A stretch of 64,000 nucleotides of DNA, taken from NCBI RefSeq assembly GCF_017744115.1, contig NZ_JAGHQW010000024.1:28540-92539 (forward strand). The letters run 5' to 3'. A program made the position numbers and the translations under genes. Positions 8,196 through 17,974 of the stretch are shown piece by piece. The stretch's first letter is position 1. Every line of letters begins with the position of its first letter. The notes under the pieces are model-generated. The model was given only the letters and a program-made list of their open reading frames with translations, was not told the DNA's origin and searched no databases. This DNA is from Salinisphaera sp. G21_0. GTDB lineage: Bacteria; Pseudomonadota; Gammaproteobacteria; Pseudomonadales; Endozoicomonadaceae.

Positions 8196-8882
8196 CTACC
8201 GCCATCTCTGGCCGAAAACCTCATTGGGAATAATGACTTTTCTGGTCCAGTGCTCGCCAATCGTTTGAGTGAAATCGCCCCTGACCAACTTGGCTCTTTG
8301 CTTCAGCCATTCCCCTTGATCCTGTCTCAGATAAATGCCTTCAATGTTGATGGCACCATAGTGAGATGGTGTGTTCAGCATTCCCACTAACTGCTCCATT
8401 GAAAATTTGCCAGTAGCAAGCGGTTTTATTGGTTGAAGACTCAGAAGGGTAAACAGCTCATTACGGTGAGGAACGGAATAGAATTTTTCAGCCTTTCGGT
8501 CGTAAATATCAAAACCGACAAACCAGTCTGGCAGGGACTGATAAGCCAGAGAGTGACGGGCATAACACCACTCCCCAAACAGGATCAGGTGTTCACCCAG
8601 CAGGCTGATCAGATCCGCTTCAAAACGGCCTGCCCACCGCCAGAGGTGTTTGAATTGACCACCCGGTATCCCAATCCAGGCACCGCGGTTCTGAGCCCTG
8701 AGTTTCCCATCAGGGCCGACTGAGAAACCGACATTGGCACCATCGACTTTTTCTTCCACGGTCAGCTCTGCCAGGAGTAGCTCATTGGCCTTGCTGGTTG
8801 ATAAAAGCTTGTCTCCACGGGGTTCACCAGAACTGAGCCATTGAACATGGGGTGTCTGTGGAAACCGGAAAAAATCGGCCAT
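8196..8882 (-). CDS. RNA ligase (adenylation-domain) family protein
   Basis: A 228-residue nucleotidyltransferase of the ATP-dependent RNA ligase family. Nucleotidyltransferase motifs are visible: motif I TVEEKVDGANVGF with the predicted AMP-accepting Lys of KVDG, motif III LFGEWCYARHS, motif IIIa WFVGFDIYD, motif IV NIEGIYLR and motif V WLKQRAKLVR. Such enzymes seal nicked RNA, often as repair of nuclease damage. I use the ATG at 8882 (MADFFRFPQ); the frame opens at 8978 inside the neighbouring gene. A deleted second copy lies at 17.5-17.9 kb. No kinase/phosphatase partner gene is seen beside it. Confidence 0.75.
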   Translation of the reverse strand: MADFFRFPQTPHVQWLSSGEPRGDKLLSTSKANELLLAELTVEEKVDGANVGFSVGPDGKLRAQNRGAWIGIPGGQFKHLWRWAGRFEADLISLLGEHLILFGEWCYARHSLAYQSLPDWFVGFDIYDRKAEKFYSVPHRNELFTLLSLQPIKPLATGKFSMEQLVGMLNTPSHYGAINIEGIYLRQDQGEWLKQRAKLVRGDFTQTIGEHWTRKVIIPNEVFGQRWR

Positions 8883-8929
8883 GGATGAATGCCTGTTGCA
8901 GGTTCCGGTTAAGGGTAGATGTTTACTGC

Positions 8930-9844
8930 CTATCGGCCACAGCACTTCTTGAACTTTTTGCCACTGCCGCAGGGGCATGGGTCATTGCGGCCTGTTTTGG
9001 GGGCGGCTCTCAAGAAGGTACCACTATCGTGTAATACGGTACCCTTTGGCGTTCTGTCCGGAGTAACAGGCCCCTTGGGCTCTGGAATGGTTCGCCGTTG
9101 CTCTACCGGCTGGAACGATGCCCAGCTGGACAGTTCAGCGGTGGTGTCGGTGATGTAGTGTTTGAGATGCCAGAGTTCGTCCAGATTGTCGTACTCTGAC
9201 ACGATCTCGTCTTCGATGCCTTTCAGGGATGCCACGGTGGGGTCGGCCAGCCCGTCCTCATAGGCCTTGCGGATATCGGGCAGCAGTTCAGCAAAGCGGA
9301 AAGCGGCACAGCATATGATCAGGCTGTCCCACAAAAAGCTGTCCTTGCGCACCGGGTACTCCCGGAACAGCCAGGTAAAATACGACAGCAGGTCTTCCCG
9401 GCTTAATGCCTGCTCGGTAAACAGGGTGACCAGGCTTTCCAGGGCGACAGCACGGACAAACTCATCCAGCGCCTCGTTTTCCACCAATGCTTTGAGAGGG
9501 GCAATGTCACCTTGGCAGATGGAAGCCAGAATACGGGTCATGCCACCGGTAATGGCATCACCAAAGTAAAACTCGGCACTGTCTTTCCAGCTGGTCAGCA
9601 GATGGATAATCAGCGGGTACGCCCTGGCTTCCCGGAACTGGCCGAGCAGGAAAATGGCAAACAGGGTCAGGCTGTCGTTGAAGTCGTCGTCAATGTCTTC
9701 GCCCAGGTCTATAAGCTCCTGAAGGTAGGCCAGCAGATGGGGCGTGATGGCCTCTTGCTGTTCAACGGCGGCGTTAATGGCGGCGTGTGGGAAGGAGCCT
9801 GTAGGGTTGTTGGAAAGCTGTTCCAGAATCTCGTCAATGGTCAC
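8930..9844 (-). CDS. DUF1186 protein with C-terminal SEC-C zinc motif
   Basis: A 304-residue soluble protein. Residues 1-215 are helical, HEAT-like and match DUF1186. The C-terminus [20 protein letters not shown] is a SEC-C zinc-binding motif (CxC...CC), also found at the end of SecA. The function of DUF1186/SEC-C proteins is not established. It sits between hsdS, whose stop it overlaps by 4 bases, and the RNA ligase gene. A 360-residue paralogue lies at 17975-19057, also next to an RNA ligase remnant, so the two-gene unit was duplicated. Confidence 0.7.
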   Translation of the reverse strand: MTIDEILEQLSNNPTGSFPHAAINAAVEQQEAITPHLLAYLQELIDLGEDIDDDFNDSLTLFAIFLLGQFREARAYPLIIHLLTSWKDSAEFYFGDAITGGMTRILASICQGDIAPLKALVENEALDEFVRAVALESLVTLFTEQALSREDLLSYFTWLFREYPVRKDSFLWDSLIICCAAFRFAELLPDIRKAYEDGLADPTVASLKGIEDEIVSEYDNLDELWHLKHYITDTTAELSSWASFQPVEQRRTIPEPKGPVTPDRTPKGTVLHDSGTFLRAAPKTGRNDPCPCGSGKKFKKCCGR

Positions 9845-11617
9845 GGATTGGCTGCCTTTGGCTGGGTTGGTGAATTCGGGTTGGTGGGGTTCAGTGCCTG
9901 TGCCACAATGGCATCGGCCAGATGCAGGCGGGTTTGCTGCTGGTGTTGCAGGTGGGTTTTAATTTGGTCGCAGAGGGTCATGAGTTGGTCGACTTTGGTG
10001 ACGATGCGGTGTTGTTCTGCAACAGGCGGTAAAGAGAATAAGTATTTAGCAAGCTTGTCACCCGGAAGATGCTTTATTGTTGCTCCGGTAAATAGAGCTG
10101 CAAGACGGTTGTTTCTGGTATCAACCATGAGACTGATTTCTAAGTATTTGGGAAGAATCCCCGCCCAAGGTCTGGCTCTGTGCAGTGCTTTCTGGAAATA
10201 AATTTCCTTTTCATGCGACTGCCATATTGCACAACGGCCTGGCTCACCTCCTTCGCAGATAAGTAGGTCTCCAAATTTTAAACTGAATTCTTCAAGCTCA
10301 TTTTCTTCAAACTTCATCTCCTTCCAATCATCTAAGTCTAGCCGTTGCCATTGGACATTCGTATTCCTCAGATACTTTTTCAAGGATCCTGTGTTCTTTG
10401 CTTTATCAAGCATTTTTCCAAGTCGAGAAGAAACAGCATTACCAAACTGGCACCACTCCCACCCATCCGGCAGCTCAAATGGCTTCTCATCCTCAGCAAT
10501 CGGCGGCAGCGGATTCTGCTTTTTGATTTTGCCTTCTTTGACCAGTTGGGCTTTTTCGGCGGCGATGCGTTCCAGCAGTTTGGCGGCGGGTTCGTCGTTG
10601 GGGGCTTGGGGTACCAGCTTGCCCATCACGGCCAGTTGCAGGATGGTCTGGCTGGTCGATGCTCACTTCTGTGGTGAACAGCGTGGTGAAGTGGCTGGCG
10701 ATGCGCTGCCAGTTCTGTTTCAGTTCTTCGGCATTGGCGCTGCTGGTGAGGGTTGCCAGCATGTTTTCTACCAGTGTCGTATGGGCGGACAGGCTGGCTT
10801 CGGTCTGCTGTTCAATCTGGTCGCACAGGGCCATCAGTTCATCGACTTTGGCGACGATGCGGTGTTGCTCTGCCAGTGGAGGAATCGGGATGGGTATCTC
10901 TTTCAGCTTGGATGCTTTAATTCCGGTTGCAGTCATGCCTGTTGCATTGTTTTCTAGCTCCTTTTGAAAAGCTGGAGACATTAGCAAAATTTTCAAAAAA
11001 GGGGCTGTTGATGGATCATGTAGCTGAAAGCAAATAGCTCGTTGGGCAAGAGCAAACTTTTCCTGAATATCTATGATTGCAACATTTCCCAATGGCGCTT
11101 CTGGCGTGAATAGAATATCTCCCATCTTGGGGAAACCTCTTGTCATCCAGGCATCGTATTCATCCTCAGAAATAAACTCTTCTGGTTGCAAGGATATATA
11201 GCCAAAGCGTACGTTCTTGGCTGTTATCAGACGGATTCCCGCTTGAAGTTTTATTGGGGTTTTCCCACGGTAATCAATAAACTTTGCAAGATTGCCAAGG
11301 CGGCAATACTCCCAAGTATCAGGTACTGACAAATATTGATCTTCGTCCGATATATGTTCACTAGCCTTAGTCTTAAGGCCTTCTTCCTTAATCAATCGTT
11401 TTTTTTCGGTGAATATCTTCTCAAGCAGTTTGGTAGCATGTTCATCCTCCGGATTCTGCGCCACCAACTTACCCCGCACCGCCAGCTCCAGAATCAGCTC
11501 CCGCAGTTTCTTAACGCCATAAAGGTCAATCTTCTTGCCGGAACCCCGGCCAGAAGCGGATTTGTTCTGCACCGCCAGCGCCAGGGTAGAGAGGTTTTGG
11601 GTAATCAGGGCATTCAT
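9841..11617 (-). pseudogene. hsdS: Type I restriction specificity subunit hsdS, frameshifted
   Basis: Two overlapping frames together make one HsdS. The 10493-11617 frame holds the conserved N-terminus (KKLRELILELAVRGKLV), target-recognition domain 1 and the central IPIPPLAEQHRIVAKVDEL helix. The 9841-10629 frame holds domain 2 and the final conserved SLPPVAEQHRIVTKVDQL. The break is near 10650: STEVSIDQ should continue with QTILQLAVMGKLVPQ, but a deletion I estimate at 5 bases shifts the frame. HsdS sets the DNA sequence recognised by the type I complex. With hsdM and hsdR also broken, this system is probably dead. A half-size HsdS could in principle still be made. Confidence 0.8.
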
Positions 11618-12612
11618 TGTTCAGCTTCCGGAGCCAGCATATTCATAATCAGGCGGATCAGGGTTTCTTTGTGTTTGGGGTCGGACTCCGCCACCAGCAG
11701 GGTCAGGGCAGAAAGGCCAATGTCGTTAATCACCGGCTCACCGTTTGGATTGAACAGGCGACCATTGCGGTGCAGAAAGTCCACAAACAGAAAAGCCTCG
11801 CTGCGCTTGTTGCCATCGGTAAATGGGTGGTTCTTAACGACAAAGTACAGCAGGTGCGCCGCCTTGCTTTCGATGGTCGGGTAGGCGGGTTCACCAAAGG
11901 CGGTCTGATCCAGGTTACCGAGCAGAGCGCCCAGGCCATCGCCCCGGGGGCGGGCAAACAGGTCAGAGGCTTCGCCTTTTGCCATTAGCTGCTGTTTCAG
12001 GGTCGCCAGATCGTTGCTGGCCTGCTGCGCCGTAGGCAGGGTGCCGCCATGCTGGCCGTGGGGCTCGTTCAGCTTGCCTTCATCGTAGCGTTGCAGCCAG
12101 AGAAAGGTCTGGGTATAGCGGCTGATAATTTCCACCAGCCCACGACCGGTGTCCGTCTGCAATTCTGGGGAGGCCGCCGCGTTGCGCACCAGCTTCAGGG
12201 CCGCTTCCAGCTCCTGGGCATTCTGCTCGAACCGCTGCTGGTTAATGGTGTAGCCACGGGTCAGGTGCTCTTTCAGGGTGCTGGTGGCCCACTGGCGAAA
12301 CTGGGTGCCTTTGCGGGAGTTGACCCGGTAAGCCACGGAGATAATGGCGTCCAGGTTGTAATGTTTGACCTTCCGGCGTACCTGCCGCTGGCCTTCCTGC
12401 TGAACTATCGAGTAATCCTCGGTAGTTGCCCCGGCGGTGAGCTCGCCCTCTTTGTAGATGTTTTTCAGGTGCAGGCTGATGTTATCAATACTGGTTTCCA
12501 GCAGCTCTGCCAGCTGCCGCTGGGACAGCCAGATGGTCTCCTGGTCCAGCAGTACCTGAATATTCCCCTGGCTGGCTTCATAAATGGCAATGTTAAGGTC
12601 GGTGTCGGCCAC
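11614..12612 (-). CDS. RhuM-like protein with C-terminal Fic/Doc domain
   Basis: A 332-residue fusion. Residues 1-110 match the RhuM/virulence-associated domain often found inside type I restriction loci (WLSQRQLAELLETS, then VKHYNLDAIISVAYRVNS). Residues 195-320 are a Fic/Doc domain with the motif HPFTDGNKRS, which contains the catalytic His and the phosphate-binding GNxR. Fic proteins transfer AMP or phosphate groups to target proteins. The gene starts in a clean region and overlaps hsdS by 4 bases, so it was translated with the restriction genes. It appears intact while its neighbours are decayed. Its target is unknown. Confidence 0.8.
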   Translation of the reverse strand: MADTDLNIAIYEASQGNIQVLLDQETIWLSQRQLAELLETSIDNISLHLKNIYKEGELTAGATTEDYSIVQQEGQRQVRRKVKHYNLDAIISVAYRVNSRKGTQFRQWATSTLKEHLTRGYTINQQRFEQNAQELEAALKLVRNAAASPELQTDTGRGLVEIISRYTQTFLWLQRYDEGKLNEPHGQHGGTLPTAQQASNDLATLKQQLMAKGEASDLFARPRGDGLGALLGNLDQTAFGEPAYPTIESKAAHLLYFVVKNHPFTDGNKRSEAFLFVDFLHRNGRLFNPNGEPVINDIGLSALTLLVAESDPKHKETLIRLIMNMLAPEAEQ

Positions 12613-12685
12613 GTTATCTCCCGTTCCGGTCGGTCAGTGCTTCGCCAAGGATAGTTTGCAACTGACCCAGTAACCCTTCCAACTC

Positions 12686-13084
12686 CTACTGTTGTTGCTG
12701 ATAACTGGCCAGCAGTTCATCCGGATCGTGGCTGATGATTTCGCCCACATGGGGATTCTTGATATCCAGGTTGAAGTTACGGGCGGTCACCTCGTCGATA
12801 CTGACCTTCCAGGCTTGCTCATTTTCTACCCGTGCGGCAAAACCGTCCGCCTCATTGCCCCACCAGTCCATTTCCTGCTGAAATTCTTCAAACTTCATGG
12901 GGCGGGTTTTGCTGTAGTTTTTCACACCTTCCGGATAGGGATGCTCGTAGAACCAGATCTCCTTCGTAGGCTGGCCTTTGGTAAAGAACAGAATATTGGT
13001 GGTGCAGAGCAGATGGGGGAGCTGCTTTTTCTCTACGCCATGGATCTGCTGTTGCAGGGTTTGATGATCGGCAGCGGTTTTCAC
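12686..13084 (-). pseudogene. hsdM C-terminal fragment
   Basis: This 132-residue frame joins a short middle piece of HsdM (GVEKKQLPHLLCTTN) to the C-terminal segment (FFTKGQPTKEIWFYEHPYPEG, KTRPMKFEEF, WWGNEADGF, IKNPH). The same two pieces are separated by about 150 residues in the longer hsdM at 13.8-15.5 kb, so an internal deletion removed the methyltransferase motifs. The fragment cannot encode an active enzyme. It marks a second, diverged hsdM copy in this island. Confidence 0.75.
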
Positions 13085-13092
13085 CTGGTCTT

Positions 13093-13800
13093 TCAGGTGG
13101 TCTTTGGCTGTGCTCCACCTGAACCCATTCCAATAAGCCGCCCTTTAAACGCCTTCAGAAGAAGTAAAAGGTAGGTGTTTAGAAAACCTGTAAATGGAGT
13201 GCAAGCACAAACGGCTTGGTTTGTTGTTGCTCGAACATCCAGGATGGCCGTCTTTCCGATTGTTGCACCATACATTGCAACAAGCACATCGCCAATATTG
13301 TTGTAACGTAATGAGCTTTGTTTTAAAGCGAGTTCAGTAACTGTTTCTTCTGATTTGGAAATGTAGTCAGATGAAAGTTCCCCTGACTTAAACCAAGGGA
13401 TATCACCACCATATAGTTCTGAGCTTCCTCTTCGTGGTGTGGCTCCTGCCCCCCACTCTCCAAGGTCATTTAGCCTTACCCACTCCCATTGCTTTGGTAG
13501 CGATTCAAAGGGTTGGTCGTCATTACTGATCACTGCTAGTTTTTTTGGCTTCTTTATTTTCTTTTCTGTTACCAATTCAGCTTTTTCTGCCTCAATCCGT
13601 TCCAACAGTTTAGAAGCAGGCTCATCCTCCGGATTTTGCGGCACCAGCTTGCCCCGCACTGCCAGCTCCAGAATCAGCTCCCGCAGTTTTTTAATACCAG
13701 TCAGCTCCAGCTTGTTACCACTGCCCCGGCCACTGGCGGAACGGGGGGTATGAGTGGTGGTCAGCAGTTCCAGGTGCTCCGTCAGGGTGTTCAACATCAT
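13093..13800 (-). pseudogene. Truncated second hsdS (one recognition domain)
   Basis: A 235-residue frame with the HsdS N-terminal helix (KKLRELILELAVRGKLVPQ) and one target-recognition domain (PKQWEWVRLNDLGEWGAGATP). It ends just after MGSGGAQPKTT, where the first central helix should begin. The second recognition domain is missing, replaced by the hsdM fragment downstream. It overlaps the end of the hsdM reading frame by 4 bases, the normal hsdM-hsdS arrangement. Half-HsdS proteins can sometimes dimerise, but the truncation before the central helix makes activity doubtful. Confidence 0.75.
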
Positions 13801-15515
13801 GCCTGCTCCTTCGCCTGGCCGGACAGGGCGATATCCAGAATTGCCTTGATCTTACGGCGGGTGTCGGTCATGGACTGTTGCTGCTGCTGATAATGGGCCA
13901 GCAGTACCTTCGGATCGTGGCTCTCCTGCTCGCCCACATGGGGGTTTTTGATATCCAAATTAAAGATGGGCCAGTAAATGGCATCGGCCGCTTTTATCTC
14001 AGCATCGGCTTTGGCTTTTAACGCCCTGGCCTCGTTGTTCTGCTGAATGATCTGTTCGTTCAGAGAGGCCTTGATACCGGCATTTTTCGTTGCCTTCAGG
14101 TCTTCCTTCAATTGGCGGACGCTCATTTCCAGCACATTGGCCTGCTGCTTATAATGGGTCTCGTTATCCCAGTGGGGCTGACAGCGTTATTCGGTGGCGG
14201 TTTTGATGGCCTTAAAGTCCACCTTCCAGGCTTGTTCGTTTTCTACCCTACGGGCAAAACCGTCCGCTTCATCGCCCCACCACGCTTGTTCTGTGGCAAA
14301 CTCTTCCACCCTCATGGGGCGGGTTTTGCTGTAGTTTTTATAGCCCTCCGGATAGGGGTGCTCGTAGTACCAGATGGTTTCGGTAGGCTTGCCCTTGGTA
14401 AAGAACAGCAGGTTGGTTTTGATGCCGGTTTAGGGGTTAAAAACGCCATTGGGCAGTCGGATAATGGTGTGCAGGTTGCACTCGGTCAGCAGCTTTTCCT
14501 TCAGGCGGGATTTGGTGCCTTCGCCAAACAGAAAGCCATCGGGCAGTACCACCGCTGCACGGCCATTGTATTTCAATAAGCGGATAAACAGCGCCATAAA
14601 CAGATCAGCGGTTTCCCGGGTACGGATATCGGTGGGGAAGTTCTTCTCAATGCCTGCCTCTTCAGTACCACCAAACGGTGGATTGGCCACGATAACATCG
14701 ACCCGTTCCTCTTTGCTCCAGTCTTTCAGAGGACGAGCCAGCGTATTGTCGTGACGAATCTGGCTGGGTACTTCAATGCCGTGCAGAATCATATTGGTGG
14801 TGGCCAGCAGGTGTGGCAGCGGCTTCTTCTCAACACCAAAAATACTCGCCTCCAGTCGCTTTTCATCGGCTTGCGTATGTTTGACGTAATGCTTGCGTTT
14901 ATGCTCGATAGTACAGGTCAGAAAGCCGCCGGTACCACAGGCGGGGTCCATGACCTTTTCATCCAGCTTCGGGTCAACCTGTGCCACCATAAATTCGGTG
15001 ACGGCTCTGGGTGTATAAAACTCCCCGGCATTACCAGCGCTTTGCAGGTCTTTAAGAATCTGCTCGTACATATCCCCGAAGGCATGGCGTTGCTGAGCCT
15101 TATTGAAGTCGATATCTGCCTGAATTCTGTTCACCACCTGTCGGATCAGGTGGCCGGACTTCATGTAGTTGTAAGCATCCGCGAATACATTACGAATCAC
15201 TACTGCCCGTTGATCGCCTTCTTTTGCATGAAGTGTTTGCAACTCCGGGAACAGCTCATTGTCGATAAAGGTTTTCAGTGCGTCCCCAGTGGTACCGGCG
15301 GGGTCAGAGGCCCAGTTACGCCAGCGCAGTGGCTCGGGAATAGGGGATACGTAATCATCATTAAACATCTCCCACTCATGTTCCCGGTCATCAAAGATTT
15401 TCAGGAACAGCAGCCAGACCAACTGGCCAATTCGCTGGGCATCGCCGTCGACGCCCACATCCTGACGCATAAGGTCCTGGATAGACTTGATGGTGGTACT
15501 GATCGACATGGGCAA
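13797..15515 (-). pseudogene. hsdM: Type I methyltransferase hsdM with two in-frame TAA codons
   Basis: One frame runs from ATG 15515 to 13797 and would encode a full HsdM of about 570 residues. It is interrupted by TAA at 14430-14432 (after RLPNGVFNP, where HsdM normally has Tyr) and TAA at 14187-14189 (after AIKTATE). The N-terminal part keeps the HsdM_N helices, the S-adenosylmethionine motif DPACGTGGF and the catalytic NPPF. The 3' part encodes the C-terminal tail that contacts HsdS. Both stops are single-base-type changes in an otherwise aligned protein, so this is a recent nonsense pseudogene. Recoding is unlikely because the neighbouring genes are also broken. Confidence 0.8.
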
Positions 15516-15548
15516 TCCTTATGTAAAAACAGATTAGGCAGCGCCGGA

Positions 15549-17576
15549 TTATCCGGGCCGCCATTGTAAAAGAGGTGAGGGTAAAAATCTGGCGGATTGT
15601 GGCTTGCTATACAGCAGGGCCTCCAGCTCCTGAACCGCTTGCAGGTAACCGGATTTGCCACCAAAGGCACTGACGAGTTCCATGGGGGCACCAATCTTGC
15701 TGAAGGCCTGATCGGTGAGGATGGTCATTTCTTCCACCGGCTCAATGCCCACATCGGCGTACTTCTCCAGCAGGGTTTCCAGCACCTGCCGGGCAGCCGC
15801 TTCATAGCGGGTAAAGTAGTTGCGCTTTTTCACGTTGTCCGCCCGTTCCCTTCGGGTAAGCGGTGGCTGATCAAAGGCGACATGGCAGATCAGATCAAAA
15901 GGGTCCAGCTCAGTGCCCAGTTCTTTGCTGACGTTGGCCTGCAATTCCGGCCAGAAGACACCCTGCTCAGCCAGTTCGTCGATCACGGCCTTTTTCTTGT
16001 CGGCACTGCTCCACTTGCGCAGGAAGTCATCCAGGCTGGCGTACTGGCGGGTGACGCATTCTCTGGTATGGTCGTGCATGGATTCGATGACCAGTTTGCC
16101 GTTGGCATCCAGATGCTGTACCCGTTCTCTGGAGACTTTGAATTCCTGACCCTGAACATGGTATTTGATGCGGGGTTCTGGCTCTCCTTCTTCGCCGGGT
16201 GGCGGTGGTGTGGGCGTATCTTCCTCATCGGTGTCATCGTTGCCCCACTCTTCGCCATCTTCAATGCTGTCGTCTTCACCGATATCGTCAATGTTATCTG
16301 GGGTTGTATAGGTATCGTCGGGCGGGTTGTCGTCCGGCGGAACAATATCGTCGCCTTCTTTGGGTTTGAAAATCTGTACCGGGTCGCCATCGAAGTCTTT
16401 GTCGGCAAATCGTTCGGTTGCCTTTTTAAAGTCCATGATGGTGAACCAGTGTTTGTTGTGCTCCTCATCGATGCGAGTACCCCGACCAATGATCTGCTTG
16501 AACTCGGTGGGTGAGCCGATGGTTTTATCCAGCACGATCAGTTTGCAGGTTTTGGCATCGACACCGGTGCTCATCAATTGGCTGGTGGTAACGATGGTCG
16601 GATAACGGGATTCCGGGTCGATAAAATTATCCAGCTCGGCTTTGCCCTCGTCATTGTCACCGGTAATCCCCATGATGTATTTGCGGTTTTCTTTGACCCG
16701 TTCAGGATTCAGATTGACCAGTGCCTGGCGCATTCGTTCTGCGTGGTCGATGTCAGTACAAAAGACGATGGTCTTCTGGAATTCGCCGGTTTTCTGCAGG
16801 TATTCGGTCACTTTGAAGGCCACCAGTTGGGTGCGCTCGTCAAAGACAATATCACGGTCCATATCTTTCTGGTTGTAGATGCGGTCTTCGATCAGGTTGC
16901 CGTATTTATCCTTCTGGCCGGATTTTGGGCACCAGCCTTGCTGGTCCACATCCAGGTAGTTATCGTAGATTTTGGCAACATCGCGCTTTTCTGGCAGGCG
17001 GTCATCGTGGTCGTAGTGTTTGGACTCGACACTGCCATCTTCCCGGCTTTGCAGCAGGTAGCGGTGTTCTTTCAGGACACGGCAGTCGGTGAACAGGTGG
17101 GTAGCTGTGCGGCGCAGGTCTTTTGCGGTAAAGCGTTCCGGAGGCTGCTTGCCTTTCGCCATTGCATTCTTTTGCAACCAGTCGTTATAAGCACCCACAA
17201 AGCGGCCAAGGTTACGAATATCGATGGGTGATCCACCGGTGATAATAAAGGGGCCATCAAAGCTGCCTGATATCCGCTGCGCCTGCTCCAGTATGGCCAA
17301 TGCCCTGTCTGTTAGGAGAACAATGCGTTTTTTGGGGATGGCATTTTTGCCCTTGGTATAGATAAAACGGAGTGTTTGCTGGGAAAAATCAATATCAGAC
17401 CACTTGATATCATTAAGCTGCCCAGGGCGATTATCAAAACAAACAAAACAGAACCGCAACAGCAGGCCATACAACGGACTCCATGTTTCTTTGCCGGATT
17501 CAAGGTGGTGCCACATTTGATGGAGCTCTTCATTGGAGAGTGATCGTTCCCTCCCTTGCTTTATCCCGTATCTCAT
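15549..17576 (-). pseudogene. Fusion of integrase C-terminus to HsdR C-terminal half
   Basis: One open frame of 675 residues joins two unrelated parts. Residues 1-215 are the catalytic domain of a tyrosine integrase (Arg in CFDNRPGQL, TAKDLRRT, Tyr in SKHYDHDD), related to the integrase at 6140-7546. From about residue 216 it is HsdR: helicase C-terminal motifs (KTIVFCTDIDHAERM, TTSQLMSTGVDAKTC, QIIGRGTRIDEE), an acidic linker near 405-460, and the EcoEI-type C-terminal domain. The HsdR nuclease and first RecA-like domain are absent. It is classed as a pseudogene of both parents. The frame is open, so a chimeric protein could be made. Confidence 0.75.
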
Positions 17577-17927
17577 TCAGCTTCAGGCCGGTTTTACCCA
17601 ACCGGCTGTATCGGCCAATAAACAGCAAGGTGTCTTTGTTGTTATCCCGATATCGGTAATAGGCCTCAACATTGCTCTTTTGCTGTTTATAGACAAGCGT
17701 CCCTTCGCCTTTGCCCCCGACCGGCTCACTGATCTTGCTTTTCTTCTTGCCTTCAATGTTGATGGCACCGTAGTAAGATGGTGTGCTCAGCATTCCCACT
17801 AACTGCCCCATCGAAAAGGTGCCAGTAGCAAGCGGTTTTATTGGTTGAAGGCCCGGAAGGGCAAACAGCTCATCATGGTGAGCCATTGAATATGGGGTGT
17901 CTGTAGAAATCGGAAAAAATCGGCCAT
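17530..17927 (-). pseudogene. RNA ligase remnant fused to integrase N-terminus
   Basis: From ATG 17927 the sequence matches the start of the RNA ligase at 8.2-8.9 kb, loses most of the gene after about 16 codons, changes frame, and continues with the ligase segment LQPIKPLATG to GAINIEG. It then passes into an integrase N-terminal arm domain (VGGKGEGTLVYKQQKSNVEA). It ends at a frame change just where the catalytic half (15549-17576) begins. The region thus records a duplicated RNA ligase gene, an internal deletion and a recombination with an integrase gene. No active product is expected. Confidence 0.75.
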
Positions 17928-17974
17928 GGATGAATGCCTGTTGCAGGTTCCGGTTAAGGGTAGATGTTTACTGC

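Noticed and set aside
14187..14432. Recoding or stop readthrough in hsdM
   Set aside because: The adjoining hsdS and hsdR are also broken and no readthrough signal is visible; nonsense decay is simpler.
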